This document shows positions 1 to 9,575 of a DNA stretch of 64,000 bases, piece by piece (positions within the stretch are counted from its first letter, which is position 1; each line of letters starts with the position of its first letter). A model generated the notes under the pieces. The model searched no databases. It was not told where the DNA came from and saw nothing but the letters and a program-made list of their open reading frames with translations. The position numbers and the translations under genes are program-made. The stretch comes from Leptospira vanthielii serovar Holland str. Waz Holland = ATCC 700522 (GTDB taxonomy: Bacteria; Spirochaetota; Leptospiria; Leptospirales; Leptospiraceae): NCBI RefSeq assembly GCF_000332455.1, contig NZ_AOGY02000051.1, positions 124,001 through 188,000 on the forward strand, written 5' to 3'.

Positions 1-1832
1 GGAAAAGAAAGATAAAAACTATGATAGGTTTTATCCCATCCTCTTCCAAAAGAATCAGCAATCGTTTCTAAAATGGCGGAAAAGTTTTCTTCGCAGTTTG
101 ATGCGAGTGATTTACGAAACCAATCAAAAATCAAATTTTGGAAGGCAAAAAAACGAGAGACTCCATCGGTTTCCACTTTTGCCAAAACTTTGATATCTTC
201 TTCCGATTGGTTGTAATCCAAACGCACTGGACTCGAAAGAGAACGAAATAAAGAGACTATGGGTTTTGTTCCGTTGGGATCTAAAGCAGAAATACGAATT
301 TGGTCATGGGTCCCAGACATGATTCGTTTTTCTTCGGTAAGGAGTTTTCCTTCTCTATCAAAAACAGCAATCGAATTCGAATACACTAAGGGATATTCAC
401 TGGCACCAATATCCACTAAATCCAAAATCCATTCGTTTGATTCCTTAGAATAATTTTCCTGAACTGACAGTAAGGGAGTTCCGCCCCTGTGATACCAATT
501 CCTAAGGTAAGGGATGGAATGGCCGGCTACCTCTTCCATCGAAGAAACAAATTCTTCAAAAGTCACTCCTTGACCGTCATATTTCGTAAGATAAAGTTTT
601 AGCCCTTTTTTAAATGTTTCACGTCCGATAAGCTCTGAAACCAAACGAATGACTTCCGCACCTTTTTCATAAACAGTGACCGTATAAAAATTATTCATCT
701 CCCGGTAGGATTTGGGAAGGATGGGATGAGACATGGGGCCTTGGTCTTCTGGAAACTGAAATTCTTTTAAAAACAAAACATCCTTGATTCGTTTGACCGC
801 AGGGTCTGTCATATCCTCTGTAAACCATTGGTCGCGAAAAACAGTAAGTCCTTCTTTTAATGTTAAGTTAAACCAATTGCGAAGTGTTACCCGGTTCCCG
901 GTCCAGTTGTGAAAGTATTCATGAGCAATCACAGCAAGGATGGATTCAAAACTTTCATCGGTTGCCGACTTTTTATCAGCAAGCACCAGTTTTGCGTTAA
1001 ATAAATTCAACCCTTTATTTTCCATGGCACCCATATTGAAGTCTTCCACGGCAACAATCATAAAAAGATCTAAATCATATTCTAATCCAAAAGTATCCTC
1101 ATCCCACTTCATTGCTTTTTTTAAGGAATCAAAGGCAAAACTTACCTTTTCCTCATTTCCTTTTTCCACAAAGATTTTGAGAGTGATCTCCCGACCAGAC
1201 TTAGTTCGAAAAGTGTCCCTGGTCTCCAAAAGTTCTCCGGCCACAAGAGCAAAAAGATAGGATGGTTTTGGATACGGATCTTCCCAAACCACTTCCCGTT
1301 TTCCACCTTCTAATTGTTTTTCGCCTACCAAATTCCCGTTGGACAACATAACAGGAAAAAGTGACTCCTCTCCTGAAATGGTCACACAAAACCTCATCAT
1401 ATTGTCTGGTCTGTCAATGGAATAAACAATCTTACGAAATCCTTCCGGTTCGTTTTGGGTACACAACATGGATCCCGATTTATACAAACCTTCAAGCGTT
1501 GTATTCTCAGCAGGACAAATTCGATTTTCTACAGTAATGCGGAAGGATTCTTTAGGAGGATTTAGAATGAGAATTCCCGTTGGAGATACTTGGTAGTCCT
1601 CGGGATCCACGATGGCACCATCAATCCGAAGAGATAAAAACTCTAAAGATTCTCCGTTTAAAAATAGCGGTTCTATTTTTTCTGAATGGAGAACCACTTC
1701 ATAATCTGCTCTGACAACTGTGAGGTGCAAATCCAGGTCAAATCGTAAAGCTAATGAGGGTGTAAGCCAAGGGCTTGGTCTGTAGTCTTCCAGTTTGTGG
1801 ACAGGAGAAGAGGAGGAGGAGGATGATGTCAT
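1..1832 (-). CDS. pepN: Aminopeptidase N, M1 family (C-terminus beyond window)
   Basis: Zinc metallopeptidase that removes N-terminal residues from peptides, normally cytoplasmic. About 610 residues are visible and the C-terminal part runs off the left edge; E. coli PepN is about 870 residues. The exopeptidase motif GAMENKG lies near residue 266. The zinc site HEYFHNWTGNRV lies near residue 302, followed by the LKEGLTVFRDQ segment that carries the third zinc ligand, so the catalytic core looks intact. The ATG at 1832 is the only plausible start, because an in-frame TAA lies just upstream. The AAGGAGG sequence directly abuts the ATG, an unusually short spacing. The N-terminus has a run of serines and no signal peptide. 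Family assignment is secure from the motifs. Confidence 0.95.
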   Translation of the reverse strand, partial: MTSSSSSSSPVHKLEDYRPSPWLTPSLALRFDLDLHLTVVRADYEVVLHSEKIEPLFLNGESLEFLSLRIDGAIVDPEDYQVSPTGILILNPPKESFRITVENRICPAENTTLEGLYKSGSMLCTQNEPEGFRKIVYSIDRPDNMMRFCVTISGEESLFPVMLSNGNLVGEKQLEGGKREVVWEDPYPKPSYLFALVAGELLETRDTFRTKSGREITLKIFVEKGNEEKVSFAFDSLKKAMKWDEDTFGLEYDLDLFMIVAVEDFNMGAMENKGLNLFNAKLVLADKKSATDESFESILAVIAHEYFHNWTGNRVTLRNWFNLTLKEGLTVFRDQWFTEDMTDPAVKRIKDVLFLKEFQFPEDQGPMSHPILPKSYREMNNFYTVTVYEKGAEVIRLVSELIGRETFKKGLKLYLTKYDGQGVTFEEFVSSMEEVAGHSIPYLRNWYHRGGTPLLSVQENYSKESNEWILDLVDIGASEYPLVYSNSIAVFDREGKLLTEEKRIMSGTHDQIRISALDPNGTKPIVSLFRSLSSPVRLDYNQSEEDIKVLAKVETDGVSRFFAFQNLIFDWFRKSLASNCEENFSAILETIADSFGRGWDKTYHSFYLSF

Positions 1833-1873
1833 CCTCCTTCTTTATGGGATAGGCCATCCCAGAAAAGTGAATT

Positions 1874-2143
1874 TTAGTTCTGTTTCTCTTTTCTTTTATC
1901 CTCGGCAAAGGTAACTTTGAGATTCCTACCATCGACAGGTTGTCCGTTCATCTGGGTCACAGCCTCTTCCGCTTCCTCTGGATTTGCATAGGTAATGAAA
2001 GCAAACCCTCGAAAATTTCCAGTTTCCCGGTCATGAATCATTTTCAGATCTTGAATTACTCCGTAAACGGAGAAAATCTGGCGTATATTTTCTTCCTTAA
2101 GGGAAAATTTTAAATTTCCCACATATATTTTGTTAGAAACCAT
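1874..2143 (-). CDS. Small RRM-type RNA-binding protein
   Basis: An 89-residue protein made of a single RNA recognition motif. RNP2 (KIYVGNL) is near residue 5 and RNP1 (RGFAFITY) near residue 44, followed by a short charged tail ending KRKEKQN. Proteins like this bind single-stranded RNA and in bacteria are often linked to cold or stress responses; no role can be assigned here. The frame is open further upstream, but the ATG at 2143 is preferred because it follows GAGGATAGG and starts the domain exactly. It is divergent from the REC-EAL gene, with about 110 bp between the starts, and lies 41 bp upstream of pepN on the same strand. Confidence 0.9.
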   Translation of the reverse strand: MVSNKIYVGNLKFSLKEENIRQIFSVYGVIQDLKMIHDRETGNFRGFAFITYANPEEAEEAVTQMNGQPVDGRNLKVTFAEDKRKEKQN

Positions 2144-2252
2144 TCCTATCCTCGTAAAACACAATGCATGTCCCAATGTCCTGGGAACGGGGTCGATTAG
2201 ACACAATGCAAAGAAAATGTCAACATCAAATATTTCTTGCATATTCTGTAAG

Positions 2253-3953
2253 ATGACCATTTATTTGAATCGCTCTCCAGGTACCCCATTGAACGAAAAA
2301 CCCTATATCTTATGTATTGATGATGAATTCTTCATTCTTTGGAATCTAAAGGAACAATTAAAAAAAGTTTTTGGTTCTAGTTTTACCATCGAAACAGCGG
2401 AAAGTGCAGAAACAGCGAAAGAAATCATGAAAGAAATTGCGGGATCCTCCGGAGACTTGGCTGTTGTGATCTGTGATCGCGTAATGCCTGGTCAAAAAGG
2501 AGACGAATTCCTGATTGAAATGCAGGAAACCCATCCACGCACCAAAAAGATTATGCTTACCGGACAAGCTCCGGCGCAAGCCATAGGGAATGCACTCAAC
2601 CATGGTTGTTTGTACCGGTATCTTTCAAAACCTTGGGACGCACACGATTTAGAACTGACCATCAAACAGGCCATTGACGCTTATTTTCAAGAAAAATCCT
2701 TAGAAGAAAAAAACAAGGAACTGGCTGACTCTCTCTATTTTCACAGAGATTCCAAATACCCTAATTTTGAATCCTTAGTAAAACAACTAAAGGGAGAGGG
2801 AAACCAAAATACCAACCAATCCATTTTACTCATTAAAATTGTGAGTTTTCCCATCATCATCAAAACCTATGGGATTGAGGTGTATAGAAAACTCTTTAAA
2901 AAATTACTACAACTGCTTTCTGTTCACTTACAAAATGAAGAAAAAGTGTTTCATATCTATTCCGATGAAATTGCAGTATTATCAAATCTATCCGAACAGG
3001 CATTAGTCGAAAAAATCAGAAGTTTTCGTATGATTCTAAAATCAGATGATCTGATCTTAGATGGAGTGGGATTCCATTTGGATTGTCGTTATTCTTCTGC
3101 CTCGGGACAAGAGGATTGTTATTATAAAGCCAAACTCGCGTTATTTCGTGCAGAAGCACAAGGTTCCTCCGATTTTGTATCTTATACAGATGATCTTTCT
3201 ACAGACCATCATCTTCAAAACTTTCAACTCAGTCAAAAAATCCAATCTGCCATCACAAACAAACAAATTGTTCCCTACTTCCAAGGGATAGTTGACAACC
3301 AAACCAAACAAATTCGAAAGTTTGAATGTTTAGCCAGAATCAAAGATAGAGATGCCATCCTTACACCCGATGTCTTTCTAAAACTAGCAAAAGTAACTGG
3401 AAGTATCAGGATGATTGGTTTACAGATGATCGATGAATCCATGAACTATTTCTCAGACAAACCCTTTGACTTTTCCATCAACCTTACCGAATCCGAATTG
3501 GAATATAAAAGTTTTAGTAAGTGGGTAGAATCAAGATTAGCGCATTACAAAATTGATCCCAGTCGAGTCACATTTGAAATCTTAGAAGATATTAGTTTTT
3601 CCGAAAACAAAAATAGTTTATCTACCATCCGTGATTTGAAAAGTATTGGTTGTGAAATTGCAATTGATGATTTCGGAGTCCAATATTCAAACCTAGCAAG
3701 GTTATTAGAATTTGATCCTGACTATCTAAAAATTGATGGTCAGTTTATCAAGAACCTGCCAGAGAATAAAACCGCTTACCTTCTTGTGCAAGGGATTGTG
3801 GAACTGGCTCGGGGAATTGGTGCCAAAGTGGTGGCAGAGTTTGTAGATCGACCTGCCATTCAAGACATGATTGAAACCTTGGGCATCGAATATTCCCAAG
3901 GATATTTATTTATGAAACCTTCCCCTGCCATCCCAGCCGAAGCCAATTTATAG
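2253..3953 (+). CDS. REC / degenerate GGDEF / EAL signalling protein
   Basis: A 566-residue response regulator with a cyclic-di-GMP phosphodiesterase-like output. The receiver domain (about 17-135) has acidic pair D23/D24, phosphoacceptor D75, T103 and K126. A region at about 188-312 resembles a GGDEF fold, but the active-site motif is YSDEI (236-240), so cyclase activity is unlikely. The EAL domain (about 330-560) has ECL instead of EAL (358-360), but the expected metal and catalytic residues E358, N410, E442, D472, D473, K493 and E529 are all present, so it may hydrolyse c-di-GMP. The ATG at 2253 has a poor RBS; it was chosen because earlier starts only add unrelated sequence. The end overlaps the convergent TonB-receptor gene by 6 bp. 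Confidence 0.88.
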   Translation: MTIYLNRSPGTPLNEKPYILCIDDEFFILWNLKEQLKKVFGSSFTIETAESAETAKEIMKEIAGSSGDLAVVICDRVMPGQKGDEFLIEMQETHPRTKKIMLTGQAPAQAIGNALNHGCLYRYLSKPWDAHDLELTIKQAIDAYFQEKSLEEKNKELADSLYFHRDSKYPNFESLVKQLKGEGNQNTNQSILLIKIVSFPIIIKTYGIEVYRKLFKKLLQLLSVHLQNEEKVFHIYSDEIAVLSNLSEQALVEKIRSFRMILKSDDLILDGVGFHLDCRYSSASGQEDCYYKAKLALFRAEAQGSSDFVSYTDDLSTDHHLQNFQLSQKIQSAITNKQIVPYFQGIVDNQTKQIRKFECLARIKDRDAILTPDVFLKLAKVTGSIRMIGLQMIDESMNYFSDKPFDFSINLTESELEYKSFSKWVESRLAHYKIDPSRVTFEILEDISFSENKNSLSTIRDLKSIGCEIAIDDFGVQYSNLARLLEFDPDYLKIDGQFIKNLPENKTAYLLVQGIVELARGIGAKVVAEFVDRPAIQDMIETLGIEYSQGYLFMKPSPAIPAEANL

Positions 3954-6416
3954 TTGTAAGGTGACACCAAAATTGATCTGACGAAAAGGGCCGGGTTGGA
4001 TTCCTTCGGGCAAACGGGACGAAATGTATTTTCTATCTTGTAAGTTTTTTCCCGAAAGAAACACGGACCAGTTGTCTTTTTTGTAACCAATGTTTGCATT
4101 TAGAAGTTCATAAGCGGGAATTTCTCCATCAAGTCCCGAAACATCTGATTTAATTCCTGCATAACTAAGAATGGTTCTATTTGCTGCAGTAGATCCAGCA
4201 GTATCATACCAACTCACAGTTTTTGAGTTTTCTAAATCATGAAATTGTTTGGAAAAATACTGCCACTCCACTCTAGCATAAAATCCCGTACTACGACTAG
4301 AAATCCCGATAGAAAGTGTGAGAATGTCTCTTGATACATAGGGGAGTCGGTTCCCATTGGTGTCAATATGTGCAAGAGGATTGGAATCTCCTCTAGTCCA
4401 TGCATTAAGATTGTAAGTGTATTGGTTTGATTTTGCTTCCGTTCTAGTATAAATAATGTCGAGAGGGATTGAATAGTTCAGTTTCCAAAATTGACCAAAA
4501 TCAAAAGTCATATTGGACTCCACACCTCTATGAATGGACCTTCCCGCATTTACAGGTCTTGAACCAAAGTTCCCACCAGCGGCAGAACTGTTGATGATTT
4601 GGTCCTCAAAGTTTAATAAATAACCAACTAATTGACCACTTAAGTATTCGGTCAAATCTCCCCTAACACCCGTTTCATAGTTCCAAGACCTTTCAGGTTT
4701 TAATACTAAATCCTCGGCTGTCGGTGAAATTGCAGATTCATATCTTGGTGGAGAAAAACCCCGGTGAACTCCTGTAAACCAGGTCATATTTTTTGCAAAG
4801 TCCAAAGTAGTTCCAAAACCAGGGAGAACAATTTGGTTTTTTGTGGTCGCTGTTTTATCCAATTGAACCGTTGGATTGGTTCCTGAAAAATAATCAAATG
4901 TTGCGGAATCAAAATCTCTTCTGGCCCGATTGATAGAACGTGTTTGGGTAAAGGATTCATAACGAACCCCAGGAATGATCGAAAATTTTTCTGTTAGGCG
5001 GATTCTATCTTGTAAGTAAACAGAAACTGCTTTTGCAGAACGTCTTTCGTCATCTCTCAGTTCCCCACTATTAGCCAAACTGGTTTGTGATTGTAAAAGG
5101 ACAGCCGGTGTCGATCCAACTCCATTGGGATAGACAACAAAGTCTGGTGTTGTGGGACCATTCAGAAGTTGAACTTTTGCCATATCAATATGGTAACGTG
5201 TACCCAAATCAATTTCATGTTTGATGGGACCTGTTTCAATTTCGGTTTGTAATTTGGTTTCGATACCAGCAAACTTATAGGTTCTGTCTCTATGAGCGTT
5301 GGTGCCTCGCATCCAAATGGTATCACTATTTCTAGAGGTGTAAGGTTCCCCATCATAGGTGGCAATGGCATCCGTGGGAATTGTGCTACCTCTTGCATTT
5401 CGTGAATAGTTTTGGCGTGCCCAATTACGCTCAGTATATGCCGAATACACCCGTGTGATGAGTTTTGTTTTTTCGGAGATGGTCCACTCATGTCCTATCG
5501 AAAAACTATAACGTTCTATACTTCGTTTGTCATTCTGTGCCGGGTTGTCCTTAGGATTATTTTGAAACATCCCAGTGGTAAGACCCACATAAGTGGCCCT
5601 GGATTCTTGTTGGTGGAAACCTACCTTAGTAGTAATATTATGTTTATCATTTAACTGGTGTATGGTTTTCACATTCGCTTCATTCACAAAGTAACCTTGG
5701 TTGGCCCGAAAACCATCACCTTGTTTCCTGAGGACATTAACATCAAATCCAGTGTTTCCAAAAGTCCCACCGTAGTTTACCATTTGGCTGAAGTAAGCAT
5801 TTTCTCCCCCAACGGTCTGGATACTCAGCGTGGGATCTTTCGGAGGACGTCTTGTGATAAAATTGACAACTCCCCCAATCGTGGATGGCCCAAAAAGAAT
5901 GGAACCTGAACCCTTCACCACTTCAATGCGTTCCATTCTTTCGATAGATGGTGTATAATACATTTCGGGTTCCCCATAAGGGTTTAAAGAAGTAAATAGA
6001 CCATCTTCGAGGATAAGAACTTTTCTCGAAACTTCGCCACTCACACCCCGAAATCCCAAATTCATAGTGAGACCTGCCGGATCCTGATAACGAATGTTAG
6101 CTCCCGGAACACGACGCAAAACTTCCATATTGTCCGTCGGACGAGTTTCTTCTAAAAATTTCTTGGTAATGATGGTAGCAGAACCGGGAATCCGTTTTAA
6201 GTCCTTTTTATCTCCGATCACCCGAATTTCTGCTTTCTTCCATTTCGGATCTTCAGGATTCTCTTCTGGACTTGTATTGTCGACATTCGGATTTGCGGGT
6301 AGAGTTTCTTCGGGATTTGCCTTTGATCCAGGTTCTTGTGCGAACGCATTGCCTCCCACTAGGCAAAGAACCAAAACGAAAAATAGAGATTTGTTGAGAA
6401 TTGGTTTTATTTTCAT
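3948..6416 (-). CDS. TonB-dependent outer-membrane receptor (FecA/CirA-like)
   Basis: An 822-residue outer-membrane ligand-gated transporter, probably for an iron complex or another scarce nutrient. The N-terminal signal peptide begins MKIKPILNKSLFFV and ends at …GNAFAQ. A plug domain follows, with VLRRVPGANIRYQDP and VEVVKGSGSILFGPSTIGG-type segments (seen as IEVVKGSGSILFGPS). A long beta-barrel ends in a typical aromatic-poor LQL terminus, and the C-terminal FLSGKNLQDRKY motif is typical of these receptors. The ATG at 6416 was chosen for the signal peptide; upstream codons in the frame are not credible. It is divergent from the unknown membrane-protein gene at 6493. The substrate cannot be read from the sequence, and no tonB/exbB genes are in view. 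Confidence 0.9.
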   Translation of the reverse strand: MKIKPILNKSLFFVLVLCLVGGNAFAQEPGSKANPEETLPANPNVDNTSPEENPEDPKWKKAEIRVIGDKKDLKRIPGSATIITKKFLEETRPTDNMEVLRRVPGANIRYQDPAGLTMNLGFRGVSGEVSRKVLILEDGLFTSLNPYGEPEMYYTPSIERMERIEVVKGSGSILFGPSTIGGVVNFITRRPPKDPTLSIQTVGGENAYFSQMVNYGGTFGNTGFDVNVLRKQGDGFRANQGYFVNEANVKTIHQLNDKHNITTKVGFHQQESRATYVGLTTGMFQNNPKDNPAQNDKRSIERYSFSIGHEWTISEKTKLITRVYSAYTERNWARQNYSRNARGSTIPTDAIATYDGEPYTSRNSDTIWMRGTNAHRDRTYKFAGIETKLQTEIETGPIKHEIDLGTRYHIDMAKVQLLNGPTTPDFVVYPNGVGSTPAVLLQSQTSLANSGELRDDERRSAKAVSVYLQDRIRLTEKFSIIPGVRYESFTQTRSINRARRDFDSATFDYFSGTNPTVQLDKTATTKNQIVLPGFGTTLDFAKNMTWFTGVHRGFSPPRYESAISPTAEDLVLKPERSWNYETGVRGDLTEYLSGQLVGYLLNFEDQIINSSAAGGNFGSRPVNAGRSIHRGVESNMTFDFGQFWKLNYSIPLDIIYTRTEAKSNQYTYNLNAWTRGDSNPLAHIDTNGNRLPYVSRDILTLSIGISSRSTGFYARVEWQYFSKQFHDLENSKTVSWYDTAGSTAANRTILSYAGIKSDVSGLDGEIPAYELLNANIGYKKDNWSVFLSGKNLQDRKYISSRLPEGIQPGPFRQINFGVTLQL

Positions 6417-6492
6417 ATATATAATTTGATTTTGAGACAAGAGTTCATTTAGAGTCCCTAATGACAACAGAAATTTCCCAGAAGGAACCAAT

Positions 6493-7590
6493 ATGGAATC
6501 GACTTTGCGTTTTAGAGACCACCGTTCAAAGAATAATACCACGATCCATTGGATTCTCGTCGCTATGGATATAGTCGTTCTAGGAATTCTTGTCCCTACT
6601 TTTTACGGCTCAGGGATTTTCAATGAAGATCCCGTAACTCTTGTGGTGGTCGGTGGAATGGTTTTTTCCTTTTTTCTAATGCCACATATCCTTCTGAAAC
6701 TGTTGCAAAAACCTAAATGGACCGAGATTGATTCAATCACTAGATCCATTCGTTTGATTGAAGCCAACAAACAGGTCCGCACCATTTCCTGGGATTCCCT
6801 CCAATTCCTAACTTACTCGGAATATACATATACTGTGAAAACAAAAAATGGATCAAAAACAATTACGGTATTTACTGTGCTTGGTGCCGCAGATGGGGAT
6901 ACGATTGCACTTGCAGAATCGACAAACTTTCCCGAATTACGTTTGATAGGTGAAAAAATTGCAAAATTCTTAAAGTTTTCCATCAAAGATGAATCTGGTG
7001 TCTTAATCCCTTATACAGAACTTGACCTACCCATCCATAAAAGAAAAATTCCAAAAGAAGTTTGGGACTCAGAGATTACTTTCAGTCCGAGCTCCCAACT
7101 TTCTATTGAGAAGGTCGGTCAGGATAACCTACTCAAATCCAACTACAATCCTAAATTGTATACTGTGGTTGCGGTTAGTGTCAGTTTTGCTTTTACACTA
7201 ATGATTCATTTTTCTATTGGTTCTGCCTTTGACCTTTCCGTTACAGCTTGGGAAACATTCCCTCCCAATACTTACCAAATGACTTTTTTCATTCTGTCTT
7301 TTGGATTCGGCTTTCTACCTTTAGCGTATGTTTGGTGGAATAAAACCAAAAAAAAAGAAATTCAAATCTCAGAGGATGTAATGTATTGGAATGGAAAAGC
7401 CTATCCGTTTGCCAATTGGGAAGAAATTTTACTAAAACAAAATACACTTTATCTTGTGAATGATCATTCCACGGAAACCTATCCTTTACATTTCTTTTGT
7501 GAAACGAGTGATTCTATCCAAGTACGAAATTGGATTCAAAAGGAAATTGGGAAAAAATCGGGAACGAGTGAAGAATTTGGAAGATTTTGA
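6493..7590 (+). CDS. Hypothetical membrane protein, 365 residues
   Basis: I do not recognise a family. The protein has two transmembrane hairpins, about residues 18-70 (WILVAMDIVVLGILV, then VTLVVVGGMVFSFFL) and about 222-282. After each hairpin is a soluble segment that looks like a membrane-associated PH-like or bacterial-PH beta domain (TVKTKNGSKTITVFTVLG; MYWNGKAYPFANWEEILL). The halves resemble each other in layout, suggesting an internal duplication (inference). The start ATG has AGAAGGAA about 6 bp upstream. It is divergently transcribed from the TonB-dependent receptor with only 76 bp between starts, so the two may share control. Confidence 0.75.
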   Translation: MESTLRFRDHRSKNNTTIHWILVAMDIVVLGILVPTFYGSGIFNEDPVTLVVVGGMVFSFFLMPHILLKLLQKPKWTEIDSITRSIRLIEANKQVRTISWDSLQFLTYSEYTYTVKTKNGSKTITVFTVLGAADGDTIALAESTNFPELRLIGEKIAKFLKFSIKDESGVLIPYTELDLPIHKRKIPKEVWDSEITFSPSSQLSIEKVGQDNLLKSNYNPKLYTVVAVSVSFAFTLMIHFSIGSAFDLSVTAWETFPPNTYQMTFFILSFGFGFLPLAYVWWNKTKKKEIQISEDVMYWNGKAYPFANWEEILLKQNTLYLVNDHSTETYPLHFFCETSDSIQVRNWIQKEIGKKSGTSEEFGRF

Positions 7591-7604
7591 AGGTTTCAAG
7601 CAAT

Positions 7605-7645
7605 TAAAAATAAAAACCCTATCTATCTCTATAGAAAAGATAGGG
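7605..7645 (-). terminator. Intrinsic terminator after the small lipoprotein gene
   Basis: On the minus strand the stem CCCTATCT/AGATAGGG (8 bp, 13-nt loop) is followed by TTTTTATTTTT. It lies 22 bp past the stop codon of the lipoprotein gene. It could also slow transcription from the convergent gene ending at 7590. Confidence 0.75.
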
Positions 7646-7666
7646 AAATAAATCATTGCAAAAAAT

Positions 7667-7921
7667 CTATTGCGCTGGAACGCCGGGGACTTCTTTTTTC
7701 TTTTTTTCCTTAGAGAGCAAACCTTTTAGTTTTTCTTGTGTAGCTGGGTCTTGGAGTTTTTCCTTTCCCATTTGGATTGCCTTTTGGCCTTCCTCTGAAT
7801 TGGCCTTTTCTATGATTTTATTCATAAGACCGGGTTCATCGGAAGCACCATCTCTGGACTCCGAACTGGCGCAACTAAGCGTAAGTGATAACAGCATTGT
7901 TAATATTATTGTTTGTTTCAT
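7667..7921 (-). CDS. Small lipoprotein of unknown function
   Basis: An 84-residue putative lipoprotein. The signal sequence MKQTIILTMLLSLTLSC ends in a spirochaete-type lipobox (LTLSC), followed by a polar, lysine-rich tail (KEKLQDPATQEKLKGLLSKEKKKK) that is probably helical. The ATG at 7921 was chosen because it begins the signal peptide and follows GGAAAT; the frame is open 45 bp further upstream but adds only a non-signal extension. An intrinsic terminator follows directly, so it is probably monocistronic. Function unknown. Confidence 0.75.
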   Translation of the reverse strand: MKQTIILTMLLSLTLSCASSESRDGASDEPGLMNKIIEKANSEEGQKAIQMGKEKLQDPATQEKLKGLLSKEKKKKEVPGVPAQ

Positions 7922-8062
7922 ATCTAATTTCCGTAACAGAAAAGAAGTTAGTTTCATGAAATTCATTCGTCAATGGAAAAACAAAATCGTTTGTAGAAAA
8001 CAAGGCCTCTTCTAAAACCAATCCTGGAATCAAAAAAGAAAAGTTATACACAAGGAAGTTTC

Positions 8063-9502
8063 ATGAATCAAAAATCTATGGATCGGGATTCGGCACAACT
8101 AGAAGCTCTCGGACTCAAATCCGAATTTGAACGCAGTATGAGTTTTTGGGAAAACTTTTCCCTTGGTTTCACTTACCTCTCGCCTGTTGTGGGGGTTTAT
8201 TCCGTATTCGCCCTAGCCATCCAGGCCGGTGGTCCTCCCATGATTTGGAATTACCTTCTCGTGGGTTTTGGACAATTTCTTGTCTGTTTGGTATTTGGGG
8301 AAATTGTTTCGCAGTCTCCCATCTCTGGTGGAATTTATCCCTGGGCACTCCGATTGGTAGGAGAACGTTGGGCATGGATCTCTGCGTGGGTTTATGCTTG
8401 GGCACTCTTTACAACGGTTGCTGCTGTTGCTGTTGGTGGTGCTCCTTTTCTTAGCCAACTCCTTGGGGTGGAATTTGGAAACACAGGTTTCATTTGGATT
8501 GCCATCATTATGATTCTTATCTCTACCATTCTCAATTTGAGTGGAACAAGGCTGCTTGCTCAAGTTGCCTTTTTTGGTTTTTTATGTGAACTAATTGGAG
8601 CTGTGGTTGTTGGAGGATATCTATTACTTTTTGCCAAAGTAAATTCTATATCGATCTTATGGAATACCTTCTCCTTTGGTGAAGGAACTAGTTATTTCCC
8701 TGCATTTTTAGCCTCATCTGTGGCAGCGATGTTTTGTTATTATGGGTTTGAAGCTTGTGGAGATGTCGCAGAAGAAACACCAAATGCTAGTTCTGCGATT
8801 CCAAAGTCAATGCGTATGACAGTCTATATCGGAGGAGGAGCAGCAACCTTTGTTTGTTTAGCGCTCTTACTTGCGCTCCCAAATGTGGACAAAGCCATCT
8901 CAGGAGAAGACAGTGATCCGGTCACCACAACTCTTGTTTCTGCAATGGGAATTGTAGGATACCGTATGGTCATTGTGGTGGTTATGGTTTCTTTTTTATC
9001 CTGTTTACTCAGCTTACAAGCGGCAGCAAGTCGTCTTCTATTTTCCTTTGCTCGTGATGGAATGATCTTTGGAAGTAAACACCTAAACCATCTCTCAAAA
9101 TCTGGGAAGGTTCCAGTCAATGCTCTTATCATCACCGGTCTCATTCCTATTTTTATCGCAAGTATTGGACATTGGTTGCAAGATGCAGTCACGACCATTA
9201 TCAGTTTTGCTTCTGCGGGAATTTATATCGCGTTTCAAATGGTGGTCCTTGCGGCCTTGTATGCTCGTTACCACGGTTGGAAACCAAAAGGTTCCTTTAC
9301 TTTAGGAAAACTGGGCGTTTGGATCAATGCGATCGCTCTCTTTTATGGAGTCACAGCGGTTGCCAATATGGTTTGGCCGAGAACTCCTGAAGAACCCTGG
9401 TATATCAATTATGGTATGATCTTTACTACGTTTATTGTCATTTCATCTGGGATTCTCTATCTTTTACTAGCGAAACCACATTTACAAAGAAAGTCTTCTT
9501 AA
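8063..9502 (+). CDS. APC-superfamily amino acid/amine permease
   Basis: A 479-residue inner-membrane transporter with about 12 hydrophobic segments. The first segments carry the family hallmark (SPVVGVYSVFALAIQAGGPPM), and the SGGIYPWALRLVG and CYYGFEACGDVAEETPN segments are typical of the amino acid/choline/GABA permease branch. It would import amino acids or related amines by cation symport or exchange; the substrate is not readable. The ATG follows AAGGAAG at good spacing. It stands alone, and a 12-bp inverted repeat lies 38 bp after the stop. Confidence 0.88.
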   Translation: MNQKSMDRDSAQLEALGLKSEFERSMSFWENFSLGFTYLSPVVGVYSVFALAIQAGGPPMIWNYLLVGFGQFLVCLVFGEIVSQSPISGGIYPWALRLVGERWAWISAWVYAWALFTTVAAVAVGGAPFLSQLLGVEFGNTGFIWIAIIMILISTILNLSGTRLLAQVAFFGFLCELIGAVVVGGYLLLFAKVNSISILWNTFSFGEGTSYFPAFLASSVAAMFCYYGFEACGDVAEETPNASSAIPKSMRMTVYIGGGAATFVCLALLLALPNVDKAISGEDSDPVTTTLVSAMGIVGYRMVIVVVMVSFLSCLLSLQAAASRLLFSFARDGMIFGSKHLNHLSKSGKVPVNALIITGLIPIFIASIGHWLQDAVTTIISFASAGIYIAFQMVVLAALYARYHGWKPKGSFTLGKLGVWINAIALFYGVTAVANMVWPRTPEEPWYINYGMIFTTFIVISSGILYLLLAKPHLQRKSS

Positions 9503-9540
9503 GGCGAAAGAAATTTAGACTACAAAAAACTTAGTATCAT

Positions 9541-9575
9541 TGATTTGGGAAAAGGCTATTCTCTTTCCCAAATCA
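9541..9575. terminator. 12-bp inverted repeat between convergent genes
   Basis: TGATTTGGGAAA (9541-9552) and TTTCCCAAATCA (9564-9575) form a perfect 12-bp stem with an 11-nt loop; the loop holds the stop codon of the methyltransferase gene. No strong T-tract follows on the plus side. On the minus side a T6 run starts about 11 nt beyond the stem. Likely a convergent-gene transcription stop, but weaker than a classical terminator. Confidence 0.4.

Noticed and set aside
2144..2260. N-terminal extension of the RRM protein to 128 residues
   Set aside because: The extra 39 residues cross the divergent control region, have no RBS, and precede a perfect RRM start with its own RBS.
8146..8563. Long ORFs on both strands inside the permease gene
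   Set aside because: They are out-of-frame shadows of the APC permease, with no RBS or family features.
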